Source of the DNA: Bradyrhizobium sp. sGM-13
Lineage (GTDB): Bacteria; Pseudomonadota; Alphaproteobacteria; Rhizobiales; Xanthobacteraceae
NCBI RefSeq assembly: GCF_018398875.1
Contig: NZ_JAGWDK010000030.1
Span: 1-64,000, forward strand
Length of the DNA: 64,000 nucleotides
Reading direction: 5' to 3'
Shown here: piece after piece, positions 18,789 to 26,577 of the stretch
How positions within the stretch are numbered: the first letter of the stretch is position 1
How the letters are laid out: each line of letters starts with the position of its first letter
Translations under genes and position numbers: made by a program
The notes under the pieces: model-generated
Database searches by the model: none
Told to the model about the DNA's origin: nothing
What the model saw: only the letters and a program-made list of their open reading frames with translations

Positions 18789-19445
18789 CTCAGATTTCGG
18801 CGACAATTCCCAGCCCATTTTTCCTACTTTTATTACTGCCTCGGTGCGGCTCGTTACGTTGAGCGCCTTGAGAACGACCGTGATGTGGTTCTTCACTGTC
18901 GGCACTGCCATATTGAGGGTCTTGGCAATGACCTTGTTGCTTTTTCCCTTCATCAGGAGCGCAAGCACTTCAATCTGCCGATCGGTCAACCCGAGACCCT
19001 TAAGAGAGTCGCGCGTCGCTGGCTTATTTGTAAGCCGCGGAGACGTTGTTTCCTCCAGAATTTCGGAGGGAATGTAAATACCGCCGGAGAACACTAACTT
19101 AATGGCATTGAGCATGACCTCTCGTTCGGTCGTTTTCGGGATGAAACCCAGAGCGCCAAGTTTGAAAGCACGCCTGACTGTGTCTTGATCATCCGACGAT
19201 GAGAGAATGATGATAGCAATGGTCGGATGGCGGCCTCGCAGTTCGCGGAGGACAGAGAAGCCATCTCGATCAGGCAAATTGATATCAAGCAAAATGAGGC
19301 TGATGTCGGGATGTTCCTCGACTATGTGCATTGCCTGCCGGCTGTTCGAAGCTTCAAATATGACCGCTTGTCGCTCCAGTTGTTTCAGGACAGCGTGCAA
19401 CGCCTCGCGAATTAATGCATGATCGTCGACAATAAGAACTTTCAT
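18783..19445 (-). CDS. LuxR/NarL family response regulator
   Basis: A 220-residue regulator. The receiver domain starts MKVLIVDDHALIREAL and has the phospho-acceptor Asp in LILLDINLPDRDG, the conserved Ser in IILSSSDD and the Lys in GFIPKTT. The C-terminal LuxR-type helix-turn-helix is KGLGLTDRQIEVLALLMKGK and SNKVIAKTLNMAVPTVKNH. The start MKVLIVDD is preferred over two upstream in-frame ATGs because GGAGAG lies eight bases before it. It converges on the MASE1 kinase gene with a six-base overlap of coding ends, so the pair probably forms one two-component system despite opposite strands. Confidence 0.92.
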   Translation of the reverse strand: MKVLIVDDHALIREALHAVLKQLERQAVIFEASNSRQAMHIVEEHPDISLILLDINLPDRDGFSVLRELRGRHPTIAIIILSSSDDQDTVRRAFKLGALGFIPKTTEREVMLNAIKLVFSGGIYIPSEILEETTSPRLTNKPATRDSLKGLGLTDRQIEVLALLMKGKSNKVIAKTLNMAVPTVKNHITVVLKALNVTSRTEAVIKVGKMGWELSPKSES

Positions 19446-20012
19446 AAAAGAGCTCTCCGTCATCGCACGGAGATCCAATTAAAAAAATCATACACCCACC
19501 TTCGGGTCTTTGGCGAGGAAGAGGCTGGCGGAAGACTGGCTTCCGAAACCGTCCATCCTCCATCCTTGGCCCAACCAGCGGTTCACCGTCATGTACTCAA
19601 GGTAGGAGCCGAATGCTGTTGTGTGCTGTAATTGTAATCACCTCACAGTAGGACACCGAAAAAGCTACTGCGGACCACGAGACACTTCCCCGATGCGCAA
19701 TGGCGAAATGTGCATGAAGTGTCTAACGGATGTTGATGCCGAGATCTGTACGGTACTTTGATCCTAGGACCTAGGAACCTCTCTGTGCGGACCTCCGGCT
19801 GATTTACACGCTGTGCCGATAACGATTATCGACAACGGATAGCCTCGCTAGGAGGTTCTACCAAGCGCCGCCATATGATCGCTCTCGCAATAGCTTTTGT
19901 GGCCGGGTTCGGCGTGAAGCAGTTTTAGACTGCGGCGTTGTTCCGATCCGGCAGCGCAGCGGCGATGTTTTTTGTCAGATTCGGTCCCTCTTGAAGCGTG
20001 CTTGCACGCCGG
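19446..20012. other. Divergent intergenic region between regulator and opgC-like gene
   Basis: No gene seen. Two small palindromes lie in it: TCCTAGGACCTAGGA near 19762 and CGATAACGATTATCG near 19817. They could be protein-binding sites for the gene to the right, but nothing else supports that. Confidence 0.35.
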
Positions 20013-21410
20013 ATGGGCAACCAGATGCATGATCGAACTGCCACCCCGAAGCCATCGGTCGGCGAGCTGCCGGAGCTGAAAGGCCAGGGCCGCGACCTGC
20101 GCATTGATGCCTGCCGCGGCATCGCGCTGTGGTGCATCTTTCTTGACCATGTCCCCAACAACATCGGGAACTGGCTGACGCTGCGGAACTACGGCTTCAG
20201 CGATGCCGCGGAAGTGTTCATGTTCGTCTCGGGCGTAACCTGCGCGCTGGCCTACGGCAAGGCATGGCGCTGCGGGGGCTGGATCAGCGTGATCGGCCGG
20301 ACGCTGTGGCGAAGCTGGGATATTTATGTCGCATTTCTGCTGCTCACGCTCGCCTGCGCCATTCTGATCCACCTCGCAGGCAGCGGCCGTCTTGCCGACG
20401 AGAGCAATACGCGCATTCTGTTGGACCAGCCGGGCGCGACGCTCGCGCACGCGGCGATCTTGCAGTACCGCCCCGTCAACACCGACGTCTTGCCGATCTT
20501 CGTACTTCTTCATCTCTTGTTCGCGCCGCTGCTGTGGCTGCTGCTGCGAGCGCCGAACACAACGCTCGGCGCGTCGCTGTTGCTTTACGCACTGGTGCAC
20601 GTCTTCGGCTGGACCATCCCGGCATGGCCGAACGGCCACTGGGCCTTCAATCCCCTGGCCTGGCAGCTGCTGGTCGTGCTTGGCGCGTGGTGGATGATCG
20701 AGGACAAGAGATTCCGGCCGTGGGTGACCTCACGCACCGCGCTTGTGGCTGCGGTTCTCTATCTGGTATTCAGCCTCATCATCGCATTGAGCTGGAGCAT
20801 CAAACCCCTGGAAGCGCTGGTCCCGCAGGCGCTGCTGACGCTGCTTTACCCGATGGACAAATCGAATCTGCATCCATTGCGACTGCTGCATTTTTTGGCC
20901 CTTGCGGTTTTGGTGGTATGGTTCGTGCCTCGCAATTGGCGAGGGCTGACGACGGCAGTGATGCGCGGCGCCATTCTCTGTGGCCAGAACTCGCTGCCAA
21001 TCTACTGCCTCGGCGTTTGGCTGACGTTCGCCAGCCACCTGGCGCTGCTCGACATCTCGGAGGGGCTGACGATGCAGATCGCGCTCAGTGTTGGTGGCGT
21101 CCTGGTGATGATCGTGGCGGCGACGCTGCTGAACTCGATCAAGATCAAACCCAGGCAGCAGCCGCACGCGAAGCCCGCCGACCTGCCCGTTAAGCAGCCA
21201 ACCAAGTTTGAGCTGGTTGTCAATCTCAAGACAGCCAAGGCGCTCGGCGTTGACCTTCCGCCCACGCTGCTCGCCTCGTGCCGGCGAGGTGATCGAATAA
21301 AGATGCTGTTTGCCCCAGTGCGCGAGTCCGGCTGCGGCGCTGATGCAGTGCCAGCAATCGCGCACGCCTCGGGGCCATTAGCGAAAAATGTGGACCAGGA
21401 TGTGAGTTAG
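20013..21410 (+). CDS. OpgC-type acyltransferase membrane protein with foreign C-terminal tail
   Basis: A 465-residue polytopic protein. Residues to about 385 form an OpgC domain (acyltransferase-3-like): DLRIDACRGIALWCIFLDHV is the family's N-terminal block with its Asp-Arg and His-Val features, and GFSDAAEVFMFVSGV is the next hallmark. About ten membrane helices follow. OpgC adds succinyl groups to periplasmic glucans in E. coli and Rhodobacter. After residue 388 the sequence becomes KPADLPVKQPTKFELVVNLK and KALGVDLPPTLLA, the C-terminal tail of an ABC substrate-binding protein, then runs out of that family's frame to an unrelated stop. So the true OpgC end has been replaced by a fragment. 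The start (ATG 20013 or 20025) is uncertain. Confidence 0.8.
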   Translation: MGNQMHDRTATPKPSVGELPELKGQGRDLRIDACRGIALWCIFLDHVPNNIGNWLTLRNYGFSDAAEVFMFVSGVTCALAYGKAWRCGGWISVIGRTLWRSWDIYVAFLLLTLACAILIHLAGSGRLADESNTRILLDQPGATLAHAAILQYRPVNTDVLPIFVLLHLLFAPLLWLLLRAPNTTLGASLLLYALVHVFGWTIPAWPNGHWAFNPLAWQLLVVLGAWWMIEDKRFRPWVTSRTALVAAVLYLVFSLIIALSWSIKPLEALVPQALLTLLYPMDKSNLHPLRLLHFLALAVLVVWFVPRNWRGLTTAVMRGAILCGQNSLPIYCLGVWLTFASHLALLDISEGLTMQIALSVGGVLVMIVAATLLNSIKIKPRQQPHAKPADLPVKQPTKFELVVNLKTAKALGVDLPPTLLASCRRGDRIKMLFAPVRESGCGADAVPAIAHASGPLAKNVDQDVS

Positions 21411-21453
21411 ATCGCCAAGTTATTCTTCCAGCTATCGTACAGGAGCCAAGGCC

Positions 21454-21708
21454 ATGATTTCCCACTCAAGGACCCACAAGGGAGCGGTGCTGATCGCGGC
21501 GTGGATGGTGTTTGCCTGCGTAGCGGCATTACTGTCGGTCAACCTGACATCACCCACCAGCGCCGCGCTCGGCGCTGACTGGCAGTGCAGCCGGTTTGCG
21601 CTCGTGGTCACGACCTGCACCCCGGTGCGTGCACACGAGACCGTTTCCACTGGCGTGCGCAAGCGCAGTACACGACAAACCGGACACCATGCTGCGAATG
21701 TCAGCTGA
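21454..21708 (+). CDS. Small exported or membrane protein, unknown
   Basis: An 84-residue protein with a hydrophobic stretch GAVLIAAWMVFACVAALLS after a short basic N-terminus, then a polar tail with two cysteines (DWQCS and TTCTP). AGGAGCC lies ten bases before the ATG. No family is recognised. The final 15 residues are basic and may be unstructured. It follows the opgC-like gene by 43 bases in the same direction and could be cotranscribed. Confidence 0.5.
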   Translation: MISHSRTHKGAVLIAAWMVFACVAALLSVNLTSPTSAALGADWQCSRFALVVTTCTPVRAHETVSTGVRKRSTRQTGHHAANVS

Positions 21709-21710
21709 AA

Positions 21711-21989
21711 TCAGCGGACACACTCTGCGACGGCTCCTTTCCTAGTTCGGGTTGGGCTGCCGATACGCTCGGCCAACTCTAACAGCTGCTCGGTCTGACG
21801 CTCGGTTGGAAACTCGGCGGATGATATAGCCATCTTGGTCAGGAATTCCTGGAACCAAATCCCATCGGCCGCACCGATCATGAGAACGCATCTTTGGCGC
21901 GGTGCATGGCCGGCGACTTCGGGTTCTTCACCTTGATTCAACGCGGTGATCCCAGCCCGATAAGCCCGATCCCGGTGCTTGGAGACCAA
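21711..21989 (-). CDS. Possible small hypothetical protein
   Basis: A 92-codon frame with a plausible helical C-terminal part (PTERQTEQLLELAERIG). No family is recognised and the N-terminal half looks less protein-like. Retained at low confidence because no other frame explains the stretch; it could be a transposase relic. Confidence 0.3.
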   Translation of the reverse strand: MVSKHRDRAYRAGITALNQGEEPEVAGHAPRQRCVLMIGAADGIWFQEFLTKMAISSAEFPTERQTEQLLELAERIGSPTRTRKGAVAECVR

Positions 21990-22069
21990 GTTCAGTACCT
22001 GCTACTGCTCGGGTCCAATTGCCAGTGCCGATGACCCACAGAAACGGGTTTGGGGGAACGGAGGTTCCC

Positions 22070-22489
22070 ATGACCAGTTCGAATGGACGCCGGCCGACAC
22101 GCCTTTATCGGTTGATCCTAGCTAGCATGATGGGATTGAGTGCGGTTGCCTTTCTCGAGATTGGCACGGCCAATTCGCATGACCCGATGCGACCAGAACT
22201 CAATGCGTGGTTCAAGAGCCTCAAGAATAAGGTAGGCGAGCCGTGCTGCGACACGGGCGATGGCCAGCATGTGGAGGCCGAGTGGGATATGACGAAGGGC
22301 GGGTATAAAGTCTTATTGAAGGATCCGCATAGGCCAACCGAGCCGGGGCAATGGTTCGACGTGCCGTACTCCGCCGTGATCGACCAGCCGAACCTCAGCG
22401 GCATCGCGATGGTTTGGTGGTCGCCGTCCTACATCGATGGAAGAATGACCCCTATATGGCGCTGCTTCATTCCGGGACCGGGGGGATGA
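22070..22489 (+). CDS. Conserved exported protein of Bradyrhizobium type
   Basis: A 139-residue protein starting MTSSNGRRPTRLYRLILASM, with a signal peptide ending near GTANSHDP. The mature part contains conserved-looking blocks LNAWFKSLKNKVGEPCCDTG, GQWFDVPYSAVIDQPNLSG and MTPIWRCFIPG. I recall close relatives in many Bradyrhizobium genomes, all without known function. Three cysteines (CC and RC) may form disulfides. The start was moved 17 codons inward, where GGGGGAACGGAGG gives a strong RBS. It is a lone gene. Confidence 0.75.
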   Translation: MTSSNGRRPTRLYRLILASMMGLSAVAFLEIGTANSHDPMRPELNAWFKSLKNKVGEPCCDTGDGQHVEAEWDMTKGGYKVLLKDPHRPTEPGQWFDVPYSAVIDQPNLSGIAMVWWSPSYIDGRMTPIWRCFIPGPGG

Positions 22490-23380
22490 TCTGAGCAAAC
22501 ACGCCCGTAAATCCGCTGTGGGTCATTGGCGCCGTTCTGACTAACGGACATCGTCAGGACCGGTCCGGCCGGGCCGGTTCGTGCCATTAACGGACGTGAG
22601 AAGGTTCAACCGGATGGCCGACGCGCTGGCTCGGTTGGCTACTTCGAATCTGGCACCAATGCGAAGTTTCCAGAGGCCTCCGAAATTATATGCTTATCGG
22701 GGCAGACCGGAAGTGGTCAGCGCACGGTAAGAAGGACGCGATTGATGCTGTGGACGGCGCCCACTCTGCGGCATCGAAGTGCCATAGGGTGGTTGCGTTG
22801 AAGCAAACCACTTTGAGGGGAGCCGTCCATGGGCGAGGTTAGCACGATTTCAAATGCCTTTGGCGACAACGCCAGCACGATCGCCCTGCTGAAAGCGCAA
22901 GGGCCGTAGATCGCTTTGCGGCAACGGTGGGCGTGGGTAGCGAGCGCTTCGCTTACCCGAAGGATTCCAGGAGGCCGCGGTCCGCGCCAAAGATTGTAGC
23001 CGGCGAGCGCATCACCGGCGCTGACATCATCCGCGCTCGCACCTTGGAGCTCGCACGGCGCCGACGCGTTCGGCCTGATGTGCATCCATTACGATCAATC
23101 GGAGCCGGAGGAGCGAGAGCCGGAGCGCGAACAGATACCGCGGCCGGCGGCCTAGCTCCGGCGGCGGCTCGTGGCAAAGTGTATGAGCCGAGGGCCTCAT
23201 GCTGCGTGTCGGCCCGATAGCCGACATAGCGGCACGTATATAACGGCTTAAGTTTTTGAAATAACCTAACAATTGTTCGGGGCACGCTCGGTGCAAAGTG
23301 CATATTGCAGCCCATCGCACCAGCGGTGATGAGAACGCGCAGTAAGCGCTCCAAGCCCTTCTTCCAGCAGAGAGCAGTTC
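22490..23380. other. Long gap with decayed repeats and one tiny frame
   Basis: Nearly 900 bases with no convincing gene. A 26-codon frame at 22829-22909 (MGEVSTISNAFGDNAS onward) has a good RBS, GAGGGGAG, and may be the start of a gene cut short. Fragments of the dispersed repeat family lie near 22640-22715. Long frames crossing 22950-23360 on both strands are compositional. Confidence 0.4.
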
Positions 23381-23584
23381 ATGGTCATCAAACGTCGTCG
23401 TTTCAAGCAAACTCATTCCCTTGAGGAACGTCTTGCCCAAGATACAGCGCAACTAGTTGAGCAAGCTAAGGTGCTGCCGGACGGTGCCGCGAGGGAGCAC
23501 ATCATGCAGAGAATCCAACAGAACGAGGCTGCCACTCACGTTTGCGGGCTGCTTCGCTCGCCACGACTTCAGCCTGCCAAGTAG
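23381..23584 (+). CDS. Small conserved basic protein
   Basis: A 67-residue protein starting MVIKRRRFKQTHSLEERLAQ, then a helix with charged residues and the ending LRSPRLQPAK. This matches a small family I recall from many Bradyrhizobium genomes (basic start, SLEERL, a helix, SPGLQPPK end). Function unknown. It is followed 10 bases later by another small gene in the same direction, so the two may form an operon. Confidence 0.7.
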   Translation: MVIKRRRFKQTHSLEERLAQDTAQLVEQAKVLPDGAAREHIMQRIQQNEAATHVCGLLRSPRLQPAK

Positions 23585-23594
23585 GGAGTATTTG

Positions 23595-23786
23595 GTGGTC
23601 AAGTATCAAGCGTACTTTGTAGGTTCGGACGGGCATTTCACGAGCCATCGCGCGTTTTCGTGCTATACGGACGAACAAGCCATCGAGTGGACGAAGCAGC
23701 TAATGGATCAGCGGCCGGCGGAGCTTCGGTGCGGCGCGCGCGTGGTAAAGCGTCTCTCTCCTCTGATAGACGGACCGGGACCCTAA
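23595..23786 (+). CDS. Small conserved protein (YxAYxxGxDGHF type)
   Basis: A 63-residue protein read from a GTG start with AGGGAG six bases upstream. The pattern KYQAYFVGSDGHFTSHRAF and EQAIEWTKQLMDQRPAELR with the end GARVVKRL belongs to a short rhizobial family resembling the gene at 31371-31583. Function unknown; likely cytoplasmic. It lies just downstream of the 67-residue gene. Confidence 0.65.
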   Translation: MVKYQAYFVGSDGHFTSHRAFSCYTDEQAIEWTKQLMDQRPAELRCGARVVKRLSPLIDGPGP

Positions 23787-23888
23787 TCGAGCTTGCATCG
23801 GACGGCGCCCCGCCTCCGGTGCTGTAGTTCTAGGAACCCTGGCGCTGCACGAACGTTGTAAGGGCAATCCCCCAACGCGGAGCTTTCC

Positions 23889-24139
23889 ATGCGACAACAG
23901 CGCACGCAACGATCGCCTGTGGCGGCGCCAGCGACAACGATCAGGGCGCCGACCGAACTTCCGACAACTGGTTACGCCCTCATTGTCGATGGCCATGCGA
24001 AACGAGAGTTCAAACCCAGGATTCTGCTATCCAAGCAGCTCAAGAGTTGAAGACGCGTTTTCCCAACCTCCAGATCAAGGTTTACGATGCGGAAGCAAAG
24101 CGGGCTGAGCAGATCGAGATCGAAGTCGCTCCGGCCTAA
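23889..24139 (+). pseudogene. Small conserved gene with a single-base frameshift
   Basis: The first frame gives MRQQRTQRSPVAAPATTI and GYALIVDGHAKREF before a stop at about 24048; the next frame continues AIQAAQELKTRFPNLQIKVY and ends EIEVAPA at 24139. Joined at about 24012-24020 these make one protein of about 82 residues of a family that I recall from Bradyrhizobium (a GYxLxVDGxAK start and a KTRFPxLQIKVYDAE end). One base missing in a run explains it. Confidence 0.65.
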
Positions 24140-24182
24140 AGGCGACTGGCAGCACGGGACAATACTCGCGCCATTGGATTCC

Positions 24183-24455
24183 ATGACAAGGTTGGCGCTC
24201 GAGGCGAGCGGTGTCATGGGGCTGCGCATGACAAAGCTAATGCTGGGTGGAAAACGAGCGGCGCGGCGAGAGGCCCGTCTAATGGTGAGCGAAAAGATCG
24301 ATGCCGCGGCCAAGGCGACCGCGAGCCTGATGGGCGGCGCTTCAGCAGAGCAGATAATCAGTCAATACCGAAAGCGTGTCGCCGCCAACGCGAGGCGGCT
24401 AGGCAAGATCGGGGTGAGCCGCCCAGCGAAGAGAATACGCCGTCGGCGGAAGTAA
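24183..24455 (+). CDS. Small conserved helical protein
   Basis: A 90-residue protein starting MTRLALEASGVMGLRMTKLM, followed by EARLMVSEKIDAAAKATASL and YRKRVAANARRLGK. This pattern (ASGVxGLR, MVSEK, YRxxVAANxRRL) is typical of short phasin-like or hypothetical proteins in Bradyrhizobium. The frame is open 32 codons upstream, overlapping the broken gene at 23889-24139, so the internal ATG is preferred. The basic tail ends RRRRK. Function unknown. Confidence 0.6.
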   Translation: MTRLALEASGVMGLRMTKLMLGGKRAARREARLMVSEKIDAAAKATASLMGGASAEQIISQYRKRVAANARRLGKIGVSRPAKRIRRRRK

Positions 24456-24536
24456 ACGGGGCAGGGGCTCGCCACCGCTTCTGCAAGGCAGACGGTTCAT
24501 TCTGGCGGCCAACCCTGAAGGCGAGTAAGGCGCTCG

Positions 24537-24716
24537 TCAATATCGTTCGGTCCGCATGTATTCGCTGCGCTCAGAGACCAAACGCAAGTCGGGATCGGCA
24601 CTCAAGGATTGAGAGGCTCCTAGGCGAGGCGAGCTCTCTTGAAGGTTAGCGAAGACAACCCAGGCAATGAAGCCAAACGCAAAAGCTGCCGCGAAAGTCC
24701 AAGGATCCCGCACCAT
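24537..24716 (-). CDS. Small single-span membrane protein
   Basis: A 59-residue protein with one membrane segment (WTFAAAFAFGFIAWVVFANL) close to the N-terminus and a polar C-terminal tail. TGAGGAC lies five bases before the ATG. It is in the same direction as the two genes upstream (25235 to 24797) with an 80-base gap, so it may belong to the same transcript. Family not recognised. Confidence 0.5.
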   Translation of the reverse strand: MVRDPWTFAAAFAFGFIAWVVFANLQESSPRLGASQSLSADPDLRLVSERSEYMRTERY

Positions 24717-24796
24717 GGCGTCCTCATTTCAGGACGTCTAATGCTTAAGAGTGGCCAGCGTTCCTCCGATGCTTCTCTGATGGCGAAGAGGGGCGC

Positions 24797-25027
24797 CTAA
24801 TCACTCAGATCGTAATGCTGGCACAACTCGGTAACGATCGCGTCCGCCATCAGTTGTAAATGGTGAGCTTCTCCCGGTTGGTGCGCTTGAACGATGGCGT
24901 GCCATCCTGCGTCAGGACCGCGCTGAACAATCACATCAAAATCGCCGGTACCCATTCTCACCTTTACGATTTGCTCCAGGTCCGCCGCCGTTTTCGACTG
25001 CTTGTCCATCCCGGTCCCATTAGCCAT
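24797..25027 (-). CDS. Small conserved hypothetical protein
   Basis: A 76-residue acidic protein (MANGTGMDKQSKTAADLEQ onward; RMGTGDFDVIVQRGPDAGWH; ELCQHYDLSD end). Its ATG at 25025-25027 overlaps the stop of the preceding gene by eight bases, suggesting translational coupling. No known domain. Confidence 0.6.
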   Translation of the reverse strand: MANGTGMDKQSKTAADLEQIVKVRMGTGDFDVIVQRGPDAGWHAIVQAHQPGEAHHLQLMADAIVTELCQHYDLSD

Positions 25028-25235
25028 CAACTAGGGTGCGGATAAGCTTCAGTAGTGCGTGTTTCTCTGGACTGCTGGCGCCGCTCACCAGGAAGCTACC
25101 GATTGGCATGTAGGATGTTTGTCCGCCGGAGCTGGGATTCGCCTGATGCTTCACGGCAGGCAAATTGGAAGCTGGGTCGCGTGCAAGAGACCAGGAATCG
25201 CTGTTGCTGCTTTCGTACAGAACTCGTTCGAACAT
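25020..25235 (-). CDS. Small conserved protein (MFERVLYESSN type)
   Basis: A 71-residue protein: MFERVLYESSNSDSWSLARD, then PAVKHQANPSSGG, a SYMPIGSFL segment and the end SPEKHALLKLIRTLVDG. The pattern (VLYxSSNxDxWSL, VKHxxNxxSGG, IGxFL, LLKLIxTLV) matches a short family that I recall from Bradyrhizobium. Function unknown. It is first in a two-gene overlapping unit. Confidence 0.7.
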   Translation of the reverse strand: MFERVLYESSNSDSWSLARDPASNLPAVKHQANPSSGGQTSYMPIGSFLVSGASSPEKHALLKLIRTLVDG

Positions 25236-25409
25236 GACGAACTAATCGAGCCGGCGATGTTCGGTTCCTGATTCCGGGAGGCCACTTTGAAGTTTGCAAG
25301 ATGTTGTCCGGGCGGCCTCTTTCATTCGAGCACTTCTCAAGTACGGCGCCACCTGGTCATTGTCAGCGGCCGTACAGACGGAGCCCGCGGTGGCGGCTAT
25401 TCTGTAAGT

Positions 25410-25448
25410 CCCCCGGCTGCATGCCCCAAGCCCCAAGCCGGGGGTTTC
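25410..25448 (+). terminator. Hairpin followed by T-run
   Basis: CCCCCGGCT (25410-25418) pairs perfectly with AGCCGGGGG (25436-25444), a nine-base stem with a 17-base loop, followed by TTTCTC. It resembles a Rho-independent terminator, but no gene immediately upstream on the plus strand is visible. Confidence 0.45.
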
Positions 25449-25459
25449 TCCAAGGTGCG

Positions 25460-25493
25460 GCGGCCCCGGAGCGTTGCGTATTGCCGGGGCCGC
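25460..25493. other. Ten-base-pair GC hairpin
   Basis: GCGGCCCCGG (25460-25469) pairs perfectly with CCGGGGCCGC (25484-25493) around a 14-base loop. No T-run follows on either side. It lies 15 bases after another strong hairpin, so the two may form one structured RNA element. Confidence 0.5.
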
Positions 25494-25580
25494 TAGATCC
25501 TAATCTGATTTGGGGTGTTCTAATTCCCTTCTGCAACTAAAACGGCATTAGCCTGTTCAATAGCAAGCTAGGGTGCACGA

Positions 25581-25836
25581 ATGCCAAGATACTATTTTGA
25601 TATCCGCAAGGGGGGACAACTTTACCGCCGATGACGAAGGTCTGGAACTCACCACCCTTGCGGGTGCCCGGGCAGAAGCCGCAGGTGCGATTGCCGATAT
25701 GGCGAGGGATGCGATCCGTAAGCAATCCAACAAGGGCTGTCCCGATCATCAGTTGGCAATCGAAGTCCGCGATGGTCGCAGACCTGTGCTAGCGGTAAAA
25801 CTTTCCTTCGAGGTTGATGAACAGAAAGAGGGTTAA
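25581..25836 (+). pseudogene. DUF6894-like small protein gene, frameshifted in a G run
   Basis: The start MPRYYFDIRKG is the typical beginning of this rhizobial family; the frame then stops, while the +1 frame continues DNFTADDEGLELTTLAGARA and ends LAVKLSFEVDEQKEG. Removing one G from the six-G run at 25610-25615 restores a standard 84-residue protein. Either phase variation, decay or a homopolymer sequencing error. Confidence 0.75.
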
Positions 25837-25860
25837 GGCCGCACCATTTGGAGGCCTCTT

Positions 25861-26010
25861 TCATTCCAGCACCTCATACTCCAACGCCACGCCCTCCGGA
25901 TCGTTTTCCTTGAGCCAGGCTTCGGCAACATCTTGGCTCGCAAAGACCTTGACGTGATCAACGTCGCCAACCTCCTTGCTGGTGTAGACGTATATCCAGA
26001 CCGTCGTCAT
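25861..26010 (-). CDS. 49-residue conserved protein (MTTVWIYVYTSK type)
   Basis: An acidic protein starting MTTVWIYVYTSKEVGDVDHV and ending DPEGVALEYEVLE. It matches a very short Bradyrhizobium family that I recall (VKVFAS then AWLKENDPEGVA). Its ATG overlaps the TGA of the gene upstream by four bases (ATGA), so the two are coupled. Function unknown; the WIYV and FAS/AWLKEN segments suggest a small alpha/beta unit. Confidence 0.75.
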   Translation of the reverse strand: MTTVWIYVYTSKEVGDVDHVKVFASQDVAEAWLKENDPEGVALEYEVLE

Positions 26011-26297
26011 TGATCCCTCTTTAGCTTGCGCTTTCCCCAGTGATGACTCTTACGATCGGGATCAAAGACCCGTTCGACGTGCCGGTTCAACGCCCGCATG
26101 ACGCCGATCCGGGCCAGCATCGTCGGGCCGCCGCTCTCTGCAACGAGCATTAGCGTCTCCATGGCCGCTTGCCATTCCGGCGCGGAGTGCTCGGCTTTCG
26201 GTAGCTTCGTGATGTAGCTGGCGGCATCCCTCAACGTGAGGAGCCGTCGGTCATCCGGAAGCGGGATTGGATCCTCAAACGAGGCGGACCAGGGCAA
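26007..26297 (-). CDS. Conserved hypothetical protein (MPWSASFEDPI type)
   Basis: A 96-residue protein. MPWSASFEDPIPLPDDRRLL, RDAASYITKLPKAEHSAPEW, GGPTMLARIGVMRALN and the basic end HHWGKRKLKRDQ match a short family that I recall from Bradyrhizobium and Mesorhizobium; function unknown. It is the first gene of a two-gene unit whose second member overlaps it by ATGA. Confidence 0.8.
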   Translation of the reverse strand: MPWSASFEDPIPLPDDRRLLTLRDAASYITKLPKAEHSAPEWQAAMETLMLVAESGGPTMLARIGVMRALNRHVERVFDPDRKSHHWGKRKLKRDQ

Positions 26298-26397
26298 TAA
26301 AATCTACTCGGGCAATGATCTTGGGTGTTCCGGCCAGCAGACCCTATTCCTAGCGGCTCGTCATCTCGTTCACGCTTTGTACTATTGCCTACACATT

Positions 26398-26577
26398 ATG
26401 AAAAGTGCCCGCGAAATCGAAATCTTGTTCAGACGCCTTCGCCTGTACGACCAGCTCGGTCGCCGGGCCGAAGGTCTCATTCGAACAATTCGGAGAGCAT
26501 TGAAAGAACGCTATGGGGCTAGATCACGTCCATGCCGGAATCGAGCACACGCGCGTCCAGGTCGGAAGGCAGCGTAA
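26398..26577 (+). CDS. Possible small basic protein
   Basis: A 59-codon frame starting MKSAREIEILFRRLRLYDQL with a good helix pattern for the first 40 residues. The rest overlaps the next, better-supported gene by 65 bases and looks like chance coding, so the real gene may be shorter or broken here. Confidence 0.35.
   Translation: MKSAREIEILFRRLRLYDQLGRRAEGLIRTIRRALKERYGARSRPCRNRAHARPGRKAA

Larger units (their letters stand above)
25236..25580. other. Gap with two strong hairpins
   Basis: No gene is supportable. The stretch carries the hairpins at 25410-25444 and 25460-25493, and an inverted GGCCACTTTG/GCGGCCTCTTTC feature near 25280-25322. Confidence 0.45.

Noticed and set aside
22917..23360. 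Overlapping frames of about 90-130 codons on both strands
   Set aside because: High GC with no stop codons in several frames at once; none has a signal, motif or RBS.
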